The notes below the pieces were generated by a model, which saw only the letters and a list, made by a program, of their open reading frames with translations, made no database searches and had not been told where the DNA came from. A DNA stretch of 6,716 bases from SMTZ1-83 sp048884925 (GTDB lineage Archaea; Asgardarchaeota; Thorarchaeia; Thorarchaeales; Thorarchaeaceae): the NCBI GenBank assembly GCA_048884925.1, contig JBHLQK010000174.1:1-6716 (forward strand), in the 5' to 3' direction. Positions 1 to 6,716 of the stretch are shown here, piece after piece; the first letter of the stretch is position 1, and the number at the start of each line of letters is the position of its first letter. Position numbers and translations under genes: made by a program.

Positions 1-53
1 ACAACATCATCAGGGTATGCCCCATACAAATCAAGCGATTCGGCACTGACCAT
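1..53 (-). CDS. Possible start of a further gene, cut by the left edge
   Basis: ATG at 53-51 opens 17 codons and two more bases to the window edge. The peptide MVSAESLDLYGAYPDDV has ordinary protein-like composition but is too short to assign. A GAGGT (69-65) lies 11 nt upstream, a rather long spacing; an in-frame GTG at 62-60 is a possible alternative start. It is on the same strand as the operon, 86 bases after the last permease stop, so it would be either a fourth operon member or an independent gene. No function can be given. Confidence 0.4.
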   Translation of the reverse strand, partial: MVSAESLDLYGAYPDDV

Positions 54-54
54 C

Positions 55-129
55 TTAGCCACTAACCTCAAATTTTGTTATGTCGCAAATAAGAGTTGTG
101 AGCTGCGCACTGGTTTTAGTTCTAAACAT
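55..129 (-). CDS. Possible small ORF, 24 aa, unknown function
   Basis: ATG at 129-127 opens a 24-codon frame ending in TAA (57-55). The peptide begins MFRTKTSAQL and ends TKFEVSG; it has one Cys, no membrane segment and no motif I recognise. In favour: a GAGGT ribosome-binding site at 7 nt spacing overlaps the stop of the upstream permease, as at the other operon junctions, and its own stop lies one base before the ATG of the next possible gene. Against: a stop-free run of 24 codons is quite likely by chance, and the stretch is AT-rich like a spacer. It may be a leader or coupling peptide, or only an intergenic sequence. Confidence 0.25.
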   Translation of the reverse strand: MFRTKTSAQLTTLICDITKFEVSG

Positions 130-136
130 AATACAT

Positions 137-141
137 ACCTC
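137..141 (-). promoter_or_regulatory. Possible ribosome-binding site over the last permease stop
   Basis: The minus strand reads GAGGT overlapping the TGA stop (142-140) of the 969-aa permease, 7 nt before an ATG at 129-127. This repeats the arrangement at the two upstream junctions, but a five-base match can occur by chance. Confidence 0.35.
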
Positions 142-3049
142 ACAAGTTTCTTAATGCGGTCGCAGGATTCACTGCACCTGCACGCTTTGCAGGAATGTAA
201 CAGGATGCAAGCATTACTGCGCTTTCAGCCGCAATCGTCACTAGCATCATCAGGAATGGATATGCCAAGACTTCAGGGAGAACGGGTGTAAATGGCGATA
301 TACCAAAAGTCAGTACACTCATAGCATACCCAAAGAAGAAGCCCAAGATTACACTAATAGAGATGGCTGCGACCACTGACCCCGCGAATTCTCCAAATAC
401 CATTGAGATCACCTGTCTCTGAGTGCCGCCTAGCGCTCTGAACAGTGCGTATTCGGAACGTCGCTCAAGGACAGCAGAGCCTAAGAAGAGGGCTATTGCC
501 GACAGGCCCATCGCTGTACACAGGAGATAGGAGATTGTCGTCAAGCCTTGGATTCCTGAGAGAAACAGCCGTATTGATATTGATTGAGTGTTTACATCAA
601 ATGTCTGAGGAGTATAGACGTTGAGGTTCTTTTCCTGCTGAAGTGACACGATCATTGGTTGTACATCTGTATAGCAGGTTGCATCAACAAAAGTCAGCTT
701 TGACATGTAGAGTGAGCCGACCTCGGAGATAAACCTCAGATTTACTAATGCAAATCCACCTTGACCCACTTGAAATCCAAACTGCGATGCAAAGGAAGCC
801 CCAGCGAAACCTTCTGTCGATGCGACGCCAAATCCCGGAGCACTCAGAACCAGCCCCACTATCATGAAGGATACAATACGTGTTCCATTTTCGCCTCCAA
901 AGTAGACCAGAATGCTGTTTCCTATTGTCTTGTTCCATAGCTCTGAATAGAACTTGCTAATAACAATCCCATTTGGCTGAGCATCGAGAGCTGTTAATAC
1001 TGATGTTGAGTCATTTCCAACAAAGCTCTGTTCTGAGAATGTACCTATTCTCATATAGTCCAATGCATCTACAGCCTCAAGGAAAAATCTGGTTGTGCCA
1101 ACTTGCGCCCATGTTTCAATGACAGGCGTGGATGCAATCACCCCTGGATAGTGTCTGAGGGTTTCATTGAAGTTTAGTGGTTTGGGATCTGATTCAATTC
1201 TCATGTCAGCGCCAATAGAATATGCCAATTCGTTCTGCATTGTGGCTTCAAAACTGGCTGTCTGAACCAGCATCATTGTTGTTGTTGTTAATGTAATTGT
1301 GAGAATGACGAGGAGGGGTATGAACTGACCCTTTCGTTTCCTCAGAGATTGGCTCAGGTAAAGGGATTTCTCTCCCAGAAGGAAGTTCGTACTGCCAGAG
1401 AGCTTGGCTGTCACTAGTCTCATTGTTCGGGATCCAAGATACGATGCCACAAAGAGCAGGAGAGTCGATATAAGTATCTGACCTACAGCCACAGTCCCTG
1501 ATGGGGAGACAATCATAGGCAATACCATAAGAGCAGAAAGCACTACGCCGAGTCCAACTGCATATCGCCAGATGCTACCCATCTCAGCGCCTTCCTCAGC
1601 CTGTTCGGAGATTGGTTGACCAACCTCTGAAACATCAATCCTTCGTGCAACGTGGAGCAAGTATGCTGCTGGGAGATACATGGCAATGGCTATAGCAATT
1701 ATCAATGCGAGAGGCGAAATTGATAGATTCTCAGCAAACTGACCATAGAGATTGAAATCAAACATGAATAGGTTAGTGGATGATCCGATTAGTGGCCCCA
1801 AGACAAATGACATACCTATACCCAGGGCAAGTCCGATGAAACCTAGGAATAGCGATTCCCACATGAAAGTCGCGAAAACCTGATTGAAGGAGGCCCCTTT
1901 TGACCTTAGTGCGCTGATTTCACCCTTTCTACGGGAAACTGATGTTTCTGAAGTAAACACAGTCAGCATTAGGCTCATAATTAGTACCGGAAAGGCCACG
2001 ACTGTCAATATTTGGCTCTGAAGAAATGTGTTGATTGCCGATTCGACTCTCCAGATATCGCGTAATCCACTCACCTGATAAGTAGGATACGTTTCTTCGA
2101 ACTGAGTTTTGAATTTGACTAGGTTATCTCCAATATTAATTGCTCCGCCCTGCAGAAGGGCAGACTCTGATGCTCTAATCAATATTTCAAATTTGAAATA
2201 GCCAAAGACTCCAATCTCCTCAGCAAGGCTTTCTGTGACATCTTCAGAAAGAATCATTACTGAGTCGTCTACCCCGAGAACAAGATCATTATCTAATGCA
2301 AGTGGGTCCCAATTCTTCCTCGAAATACTTGGAAAAGCATCAATAAGCTGAGATCTGGCGAGCTTCGCTTGGTAGATTCCTGCGATTGTGAGGTTTTCAA
2401 CAGGAGACACAATTAGCTCTGACCTTTGGTTTCGACCAGAATTACGCTGCTCGTGAGTGATTAGATCAATATCTATCTGATCACCAATTCTAAGCTGTAT
2501 GCCATGGACTTCGTTGGTGTAATCGATAAATCCCTGCGAAACTAGAATCTCTCCGGGTTCTAATGAAAATTTGCCCTGAAAATCGAATTCTTGAGACCAA
2601 TTGGCAAGCAGATAGTTTTCTACGAATATTGCGCGACAATCCTTCACTCCGTACAGATAATTGAGTCCATAAATGTCATAGGAACCCCAGTAGGGCAATG
2701 TTTCATTTGATAGGACTCCTACGGTGGAAATGACTCTATGTGCATATTCTGTAAGAGGATGATTGCTTGCGGAGGCAAGAATTTCACCCAAAATTGTCCA
2801 ATCGTAGAGAGCTGAGGATTTTAGCCTTAAACTCATTTGATAGGTGGCTTCTTCAAAATAATTATGTACTACCATGGTAGTACCAGTGTCAGCCCAAACA
2901 AAAACTGTAGTAGGTAAAGCAATGCCAATAGCTAGCACTACAGCAATCCCCATATTTCGAATCGGATAGTTCCTTATCGATGTAATGGCATAGGTCAGTG
3001 CCCATATTGGGCTTCCCTTGAGTTGGGTTGATCTGTTTTTCTCCACCAT
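140..3049 (-). CDS. FtsX/MacB-like ABC transporter permease, 969 aa, paralog B
   Basis: Second ten-helix permease, aligning end to end with the 962-aa protein encoded just upstream. By eye: TM1 (33-53), outer domain 1 (54-340), TM2 (344-366), coupling motif SALRSKG (379-385), TM3 (394-420), TM4 (443-465), linker, TM5 and TM6 (493-538), TM7 (576-598), outer domain 2 (600-828), TM8 (832-858), second coupling motif YALFRALGG (867-875), TM9 (880-910), TM10 (925-950), C-terminus NPATALRNL. Shared landmarks include WADTG after TM1, KDC (C138), PGE.LVS in domain 1, LGEK before TM7, a glycine/aromatic stretch at 738-770 and C792. The shared SALRSKG uses different synonymous codons at five of seven positions, so the protein sequence, not recent copying, explains the match. 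ATG start with a good ribosome-binding site, 9 nt after the previous stop. It may form its own complex with the same ATPase or join the other permease; substrate unknown. Confidence 0.94.
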   Translation of the reverse strand: MVEKNRSTQLKGSPIWALTYAITSIRNYPIRNMGIAVVLAIGIALPTTVFVWADTGTTMVVHNYFEEATYQMSLRLKSSALYDWTILGEILASASNHPLTEYAHRVISTVGVLSNETLPYWGSYDIYGLNYLYGVKDCRAIFVENYLLANWSQEFDFQGKFSLEPGEILVSQGFIDYTNEVHGIQLRIGDQIDIDLITHEQRNSGRNQRSELIVSPVENLTIAGIYQAKLARSQLIDAFPSISRKNWDPLALDNDLVLGVDDSVMILSEDVTESLAEEIGVFGYFKFEILIRASESALLQGGAINIGDNLVKFKTQFEETYPTYQVSGLRDIWRVESAINTFLQSQILTVVAFPVLIMSLMLTVFTSETSVSRRKGEISALRSKGASFNQVFATFMWESLFLGFIGLALGIGMSFVLGPLIGSSTNLFMFDFNLYGQFAENLSISPLALIIAIAIAMYLPAAYLLHVARRIDVSEVGQPISEQAEEGAEMGSIWRYAVGLGVVLSALMVLPMIVSPSGTVAVGQILISTLLLFVASYLGSRTMRLVTAKLSGSTNFLLGEKSLYLSQSLRKRKGQFIPLLVILTITLTTTTMMLVQTASFEATMQNELAYSIGADMRIESDPKPLNFNETLRHYPGVIASTPVIETWAQVGTTRFFLEAVDALDYMRIGTFSEQSFVGNDSTSVLTALDAQPNGIVISKFYSELWNKTIGNSILVYFGGENGTRIVSFMIVGLVLSAPGFGVASTEGFAGASFASQFGFQVGQGGFALVNLRFISEVGSLYMSKLTFVDATCYTDVQPMIVSLQQEKNLNVYTPQTFDVNTQSISIRLFLSGIQGLTTISYLLCTAMGLSAIALFLGSAVLERRSEYALFRALGGTQRQVISMVFGEFAGSVVAAISISVILGFFFGYAMSVLTFGISPFTPVLPEVLAYPFLMMLVTIAAESAVMLASCYIPAKRAGAVNPATALRNL

Positions 3050-3055
3050 TGTATT

Positions 3056-3060
3056 TCCTC
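3056..3060 (-). promoter_or_regulatory. Ribosome-binding site overlapping the upstream stop codon
   Basis: The minus strand reads GAGGA, overlapping the TGA stop (3061-3059) of the first permease, 6 nt before the ATG at 3049-3047 of the second. Position and spacing support that ATG and coupled translation of the two permeases. Confidence 0.65.
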
Positions 3061-5947
3061 ATAGGTTTCGTAACACAATCGCAGGGTCCGTCTTTGATGC
3101 TTCCTTTGCTGGAATGTAGGCACCAGCTATCATCGCAATTATTTCTATCAGCAGAACTACTGTAAGAAAGCCAATTGGGAATGTAATCAAGGCTGCAAGT
3201 GTTCGTGCAAAGGGGCTCATGGAAAAGATGATGGTACTCATCACATAGCCAAATAGAGTGCCAAGAACAAGGCTAAGGGTAAGTGATGCAAACACAATTC
3301 CTGTGAATTCTGAGAGAACTACTCTCACTATTTGCTGCTTGGAACCGCCTACTGCACGTAGTATAGCATAGTCTCGCTTCCTTTCTCGAACAATTGACCC
3401 CAAGAAGAGCGTAAGGGCAAACATGCTGAGGATTAATGACATCGCAAAGCCAATTGAAAAGAGACCTTCCACAGTACTCAGAAACAGGGCAGTACCAAAG
3501 GAAAACCCGGTCAGGTCAAATGCCTCTGGTGTGATGGCAGATACCCCAGCAATGTCGCGAAGAGAACGGAGAACTAATTCTTGATCTGTGACACACACCA
3601 AATCAGCAAAGAATAGAGAAACTGATGATATATCTGCAAGTTCAGAAACGTAGTCGATGTTCGCCAATCCTAGGCCTGAAAAACCAGCCTGAAAGCCAAA
3701 ACCAGCTCCTAGTCGTGCAGCTGGAATATCTTCACTAGAAGCATAGCCAAATCCAGGACAGCTATGTACTATTCCAACAATGGTGAACGAAATAAGAACT
3801 GAGGATAGGCGACCTCCGACATCCAGGTTGAGAGAATCGCCAATTGATTTATTCCATCTATCAACATGATATTGGCTCAGCAATATTCCATCAGGAGTTG
3901 CTGCTAGCCTAGATAGGATAAAGCTTGCATCTTGTCCGGGAAAGCTGGAGTCATCAAAGTTGCCAATCAAGGAATACTCAATCGGATCTATGCCTGCAAG
4001 TGTGATTCGTTCTATCCCGATTCCGCCCCAAGTCCTGAGAACTGGTGTTGCCCTGTTTACACCGGGATACTCTTCTATGGTGTCATTGAAACTGAAGGGT
4101 CGGGGTGTAGTACTAACCCTGAGGTCTGCACCAATTGCATAGCGAATCTCCTTGTCTAGGTCTGCTTTAAAACTATCAGCTTGGACGGTGAATGCGATTG
4201 TGGAAGACATTGTAAGAGCAAGAACGACCATAAGAGGTACAATTCGTCCCTTTCGCATTCTGAGATTGCCTGCAGATATTAGGTTCTTCTCTCCCAGTAC
4301 AAAAGACATTCTTGATGTTATTTTTGCGAATCCAACTCTTGAAAATCGAGATCCATTATAGGCCATAAAGAACCATGCTGCTGTGCCGAGACCGAGTTCA
4401 AGCAGAAGCATTATTGGATTGGTAGGCAGGAATAGCACCGAGCCGACAACCATTGCCAACAATACTATAGAAGCACCGATGGTGAAGCCGTATGCTTCTC
4501 CACCTTGCGAAATAGGTTCTGCAATCTCCATTAGCTGCATGCCAATTTCAGTCATTGCGGCTTTTCTTGCAGAGTTCAGAATGAACAGCAGCGGAGGAAC
4601 TATGCATAGAAGTATTGCCAAGATGATTGTCTCGGGCTTCAAGACCGTACTACCCAGAAAGAATTGGTATATCTCCCAGTCAAATACCATGAAACCAACT
4701 GCAGAGGGGATTAATGCCGCAAATAGAACACTGAGAATAACTCCTGCTATTATGCTAAATGCTGCGATAAAGACAGATTCTGCGAAGAAAATGCCATAGA
4801 CTTGGCTGGAGCTCGATCCTTTCGATCTTAGAGCACTAACTTCAACATTTCTCGTGGCCATGAAAGTATCAGCTGCAAAAACAGAAAGGAACAGTGCCAA
4901 AATAAAGATAGGTAGGTTGAGAAGAGCAAGAGGCATGGTTTCAGCATACGTGTCTACAATACTCTGAAGGTACAGTATTTCTCCCAGACCTTCCACGGTG
5001 ACCTCGTAGCCTTCATCAACGCGGGCTTTCAATGTCAAGAGATTTACATCCATGGACTCAACGCCTGTTGCAATAAGATTCTGACTGGATGCACGAATGA
5101 AGCTTCGAGGTCCAAAGAAACCGACTTGTGATATATCAGTGGAATCGAATTCGCTAGGCAGAACCATGATGCTATCACGAATTCCTAAGACTGGTGTGTA
5201 AAAATGGATAAAGTCGTAATTCTTTCGCATCATGGATTCAAATGCAAGTTCTATCAGAGAGTTGTATCCTTCAATCTCGTATATACCAACTATTCTCAGT
5301 GATTTCATACTCGTGCGGCCCAAATCCTGAAGAAGTCCGGTTTGTCCAGTTGGTCTGCGAGTCAACACTTCTACATCTAAAGTCGAATTGATTGTAAGTG
5401 TGATCCCAAATACTTCATATACGTAGTTAACAAACTGCGTTGAAACAAGTGTTTCGCCAGGAGTTAGCTGAAAATCTCCCTCGATCTTGAATTGCGGGTT
5501 GGCAATATCAAGAAACTCGTTACTGACGACGATTACCTCACAGTCTTTCATTCCATCCGTATACAGAGGCTGATTAATCCCATAGACTGTATCGCCAGGC
5601 AATTGGGTCCCAAATACTAGTCCTATGGTAGAATTCACCCGGTAGGCGGAGTCGATCAATGGACTGTTAGTCATATATGTTTGCGCGGATGTAAGTGCAG
5701 CTGTTTGTCCTGCAGGATTTTTCAACAACATCTGAAAGGCATTATTATCGAAATAGTTGTCAACGCTGACTTGAACACCAGTGTCAGCCCATATGAGCAC
5801 GGAACCGATTAGAGCAACTCCGAGGCTGAGCGTTAAAGCAAGACTAAGTGCCCTGAAAGGGTATGCTCTCATGGAGCTTACTGCGTATGAGAAAGCATAA
5901 AGACGATTTCCTGGAAGTTGCTTTCCATTCGTTGTCCGCTTCCCCAA
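3059..5947 (-). CDS. FtsX/MacB-like ABC transporter permease, 962 aa, paralog A
   Basis: Membrane subunit of a type VII ABC transporter. Read by eye, it has a basic N-terminus without signal peptide, TM1 (33-53), extracytoplasmic domain 1 (54-335), TM2 (338-358), coupling motif SALRSKG (371-377), TM3 (384-410), TM4 (437-457), a cytoplasmic linker, TM5 and TM6 (485-530), TM7 (567-588), extracytoplasmic domain 2 (589-815), TM8 (825-850), second coupling motif YAILRAVGG (860-868), TM9 (876-904), TM10 (917-944), and the family-typical C-terminus DPAIVLRNL. Two FtsX units in one chain with two outer domains resemble YbbP more than four-helix LolC/LolE. The TTG start is supported by the ribosome-binding site and by length: TM1 lies equally far from the start in the neighbouring paralog. 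Each outer domain has a Cys shared with the paralog (C136, C785); C730 is not shared. No frameshift is seen. Known members move lipids, lipoproteins or peptides, or relay force to outer partners; which applies here is unknown. Confidence 0.93.
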   Translation of the reverse strand: MGKRTTNGKQLPGNRLYAFSYAVSSMRAYPFRALSLALTLSLGVALIGSVLIWADTGVQVSVDNYFDNNAFQMLLKNPAGQTAALTSAQTYMTNSPLIDSAYRVNSTIGLVFGTQLPGDTVYGINQPLYTDGMKDCEVIVVSNEFLDIANPQFKIEGDFQLTPGETLVSTQFVNYVYEVFGITLTINSTLDVEVLTRRPTGQTGLLQDLGRTSMKSLRIVGIYEIEGYNSLIELAFESMMRKNYDFIHFYTPVLGIRDSIMVLPSEFDSTDISQVGFFGPRSFIRASSQNLIATGVESMDVNLLTLKARVDEGYEVTVEGLGEILYLQSIVDTYAETMPLALLNLPIFILALFLSVFAADTFMATRNVEVSALRSKGSSSSQVYGIFFAESVFIAAFSIIAGVILSVLFAALIPSAVGFMVFDWEIYQFFLGSTVLKPETIILAILLCIVPPLLFILNSARKAAMTEIGMQLMEIAEPISQGGEAYGFTIGASIVLLAMVVGSVLFLPTNPIMLLLELGLGTAAWFFMAYNGSRFSRVGFAKITSRMSFVLGEKNLISAGNLRMRKGRIVPLMVVLALTMSSTIAFTVQADSFKADLDKEIRYAIGADLRVSTTPRPFSFNDTIEEYPGVNRATPVLRTWGGIGIERITLAGIDPIEYSLIGNFDDSSFPGQDASFILSRLAATPDGILLSQYHVDRWNKSIGDSLNLDVGGRLSSVLISFTIVGIVHSCPGFGYASSEDIPAARLGAGFGFQAGFSGLGLANIDYVSELADISSVSLFFADLVCVTDQELVLRSLRDIAGVSAITPEAFDLTGFSFGTALFLSTVEGLFSIGFAMSLILSMFALTLFLGSIVRERKRDYAILRAVGGSKQQIVRVVLSEFTGIVFASLTLSLVLGTLFGYVMSTIIFSMSPFARTLAALITFPIGFLTVVLLIEIIAMIAGAYIPAKEASKTDPAIVLRNL

Positions 5948-5950
5948 CTA

Positions 5951-5958
5951 ATCACCCC
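5951..5958 (-). promoter_or_regulatory. Ribosome-binding site deciding a TTG start
   Basis: The minus strand reads GGGGTGAT, whose GGTGAT part complements the conserved ATCACC near the 16S rRNA 3' end. It overlaps the ATPase stop codon (TGA, 5954-5952) and lies 3 to 4 nt before the TTG at 5947-5945. An in-frame TAG (5950-5948) sits immediately before that TTG, and the first in-frame ATG is only at codon 26, inside the conserved pre-membrane segment. The TTG is therefore the most likely initiator, and termination and reinitiation are probably coupled. Confidence 0.7.
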
Positions 5959-6716
5959 TTCGCTGACATATCATCGGGCTTTGAAGTGTCAACAGACTTC
6001 GATTCGATGTCAACTCCACTGGCTCTAAAGAATTCACCAACCATCTCATCTACGAGCATTCCGTCGCGCAAAAGGAGAATTCTATCCGCCATTTTTGCAG
6101 TTTCAGGATCATGTGTAACAGTGATGACGGCACGGTTCTCTTTCTTGGCAAGGTCTCTCATAAGACGAATAACCTCACCTCCGGTTTTATGGTCAAGATC
6201 GCCTGTTGGCTCGTCACAGAGAAGGACAATAGGGTCATTTGCCAGAGCGCGTGCCAGAGCGACCCTTGAACGCATTCCTCCGGAGAGCTCATGAGGCATA
6301 TGGTGTGCTCGGTGGTCCACGCCAACGGCAGCTAATAGTTTCATGGATTTGTCATGACGTTCTTGTGCTCTCACCTCGTCCAAAAGCATGGGAACCTGTA
6401 CATTTTCTATCGCAGTGAAGATTGGTAGCAGGTGCTGGTCCTGAAAGAGAACCCCGATTTTGTGACGGCGCATTTCTGACATCTCTTCATCGTTGAGATT
6501 TGTGATCTCAATATTGTCAACAAGAATACTTCCTGATGTGGGTCTATCAAGGCCGCCAATGAGATTTAGCAGAGTGGTTTTTCCTGAACCAGATGCACCT
6601 ACAATTGCCACAAACTCACCGCGTCGAACTGTCAGATCTGTACCTCTAAGGACCTTAATGACTCTTGTACCATCCTCGAACTCCCGATACACCTCGTGGC
6701 AGACTACTGCAGGTTC
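5952..6716 (-). CDS. ABC transporter ATP-binding protein, LolD/MacB family (5' end cut by window edge)
   Basis: Cytoplasmic ATPase that should power the two permeases encoded downstream. Numbering from the in-frame GTG at 6692: A-loop aromatic probably F5, Walker A GASGSGKT 32-39, Q-loop Q84 in LFQDQHLLP, signature LSGGM 136-140, Walker B LLCDE 157-161, D-loop GDLD 164-167, H-loop H194 in TVTHD. The order, spacing and EPTGDLD stretch are those of the LolD/MacB/FtsE group that pairs with FtsX-type permeases. The frame stays open for 8 more codons to the edge (EPAVVCHE), and these look like the usual first beta strand, so the GTG is probably not the real start; only a few residues should be missing. 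The fifth signature residue is Met where LolD-type proteins usually have Gln. After the ABC core a short polar, acidic tail (about 225-246) follows. Stop TGA is at 5954-5952, 4 nt before the next gene. Family is certain; substrate is unknown. Confidence 0.95.
   Translation of the reverse strand, partial: EPAVVCHEVYREFEDGTRVIKVLRGTDLTVRRGEFVAIVGASGSGKTTLLNLIGGLDRPTSGSILVDNIEITNLNDEEMSEMRRHKIGVLFQDQHLLPIFTAIENVQVPMLLDEVRAQERHDKSMKLLAAVGVDHRAHHMPHELSGGMRSRVALARALANDPIVLLCDEPTGDLDHKTGGEVIRLMRDLAKKENRAVITVTHDPETAKMADRILLLRDGMLVDEMVGEFFRASGVDIESKSVDTSKPDDMSAKG

Noticed and set aside
115..126. Short inverted repeat TTTAG/CTAAA with a 2-base spacer after the last permease
   Set aside because: The loop is too short for a terminator hairpin, there is no following T-run on the minus strand, and five-base arms are expected by chance.
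54..139. Possible TATA/BRE promoter upstream of the ATG at 53
   Set aside because: AT-rich stretches are present, but nothing matches a TATA box and BRE at a convincing distance.
1..291. Plus-strand frame open from the left edge to TAA at 289-291
   Set aside because: Half of it is antisense to the conserved permease C-terminus and the rest is low in protein-like features. A convergent gene ending there cannot be fully excluded without the sequence to the left.
684..938. Minus-strand 84-codon frame inside the second permease
   Set aside because: It lies in another frame of a clear coding region, is rich in Trp, Arg and Cys, and matches nothing recognisable.
146..3117. DNA similarity between the 3' ends of the two permease genes (about 146-200 and 3063-3117)
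   Set aside because: It reflects the conserved C-terminal protein motif of an old duplication, with many synonymous differences; it is not a recent repeat or recombination site.
3932..4799. Several plus-strand open frames opposite the first permease (3932-4159, 3960-4142, 4152-4361, 4383-4799)
   Set aside because: They are complements of a well-supported membrane protein gene, have Ser/Arg/Pro-heavy compositions without family features, and overlap one another.
5863..6294. Plus-strand 143-codon open frame
   Set aside because: It runs antisense through the start of the first permease and the conserved Walker B and signature region of the ATPase; no recognisable protein features.

Overview
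The window is a single-strand (minus) ABC-transporter operon. In transcription order it runs from the right edge to the left: a LolD/MacB-type ATPase cut by the right edge (5952-6716), then two large paralogous FtsX/MacB-type permeases of 962 aa (3059-5947) and 969 aa (140-3049). The left 139 bases hold a possible 24-codon small ORF and the possible first 17 codons of another gene running off the left edge. No plus-strand gene, RNA gene, mobile element, CRISPR array or convincing terminator was found.

The junctions are tight: 4 nt between the ATPase and the first permease, and 9 nt between the two permeases. In both, the ribosome-binding sequence overlaps the stop codon of the gene before it, which points to a translationally coupled polycistronic message. 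The first permease starts with TTG. The operon promoter is not visible because the 5' end of the ATPase gene lies outside the window.

Each permease reads as ten membrane segments built from two MacB-like units (1 helix, a large extracytoplasmic domain, then 3 helices) joined by two extra helices, the layout of type VII (mechanotransmission) transporters such as YbbP. The two proteins align end to end, from the pre-TM1 segment to the shared C-terminus LRNL, so they are an old tandem duplication. The ATPase would drive one or both from the cytoplasm. No substrate can be read from the sequence.

Organism: moderate GC, GGTGA-type Shine-Dalgarno sites, TTG initiation and conserved N-glycosylation sequons in the outer domains fit an archaeon. 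The general look recalls Asgard (Thorarchaeota-like) or other mesophilic archaeal genomes, but this is a low-confidence impression and a bacterium is not excluded. I see an ordinary transporter family in an unusual gene dosage (one ATPase, two complete double-FtsX permeases), not a clearly new system.
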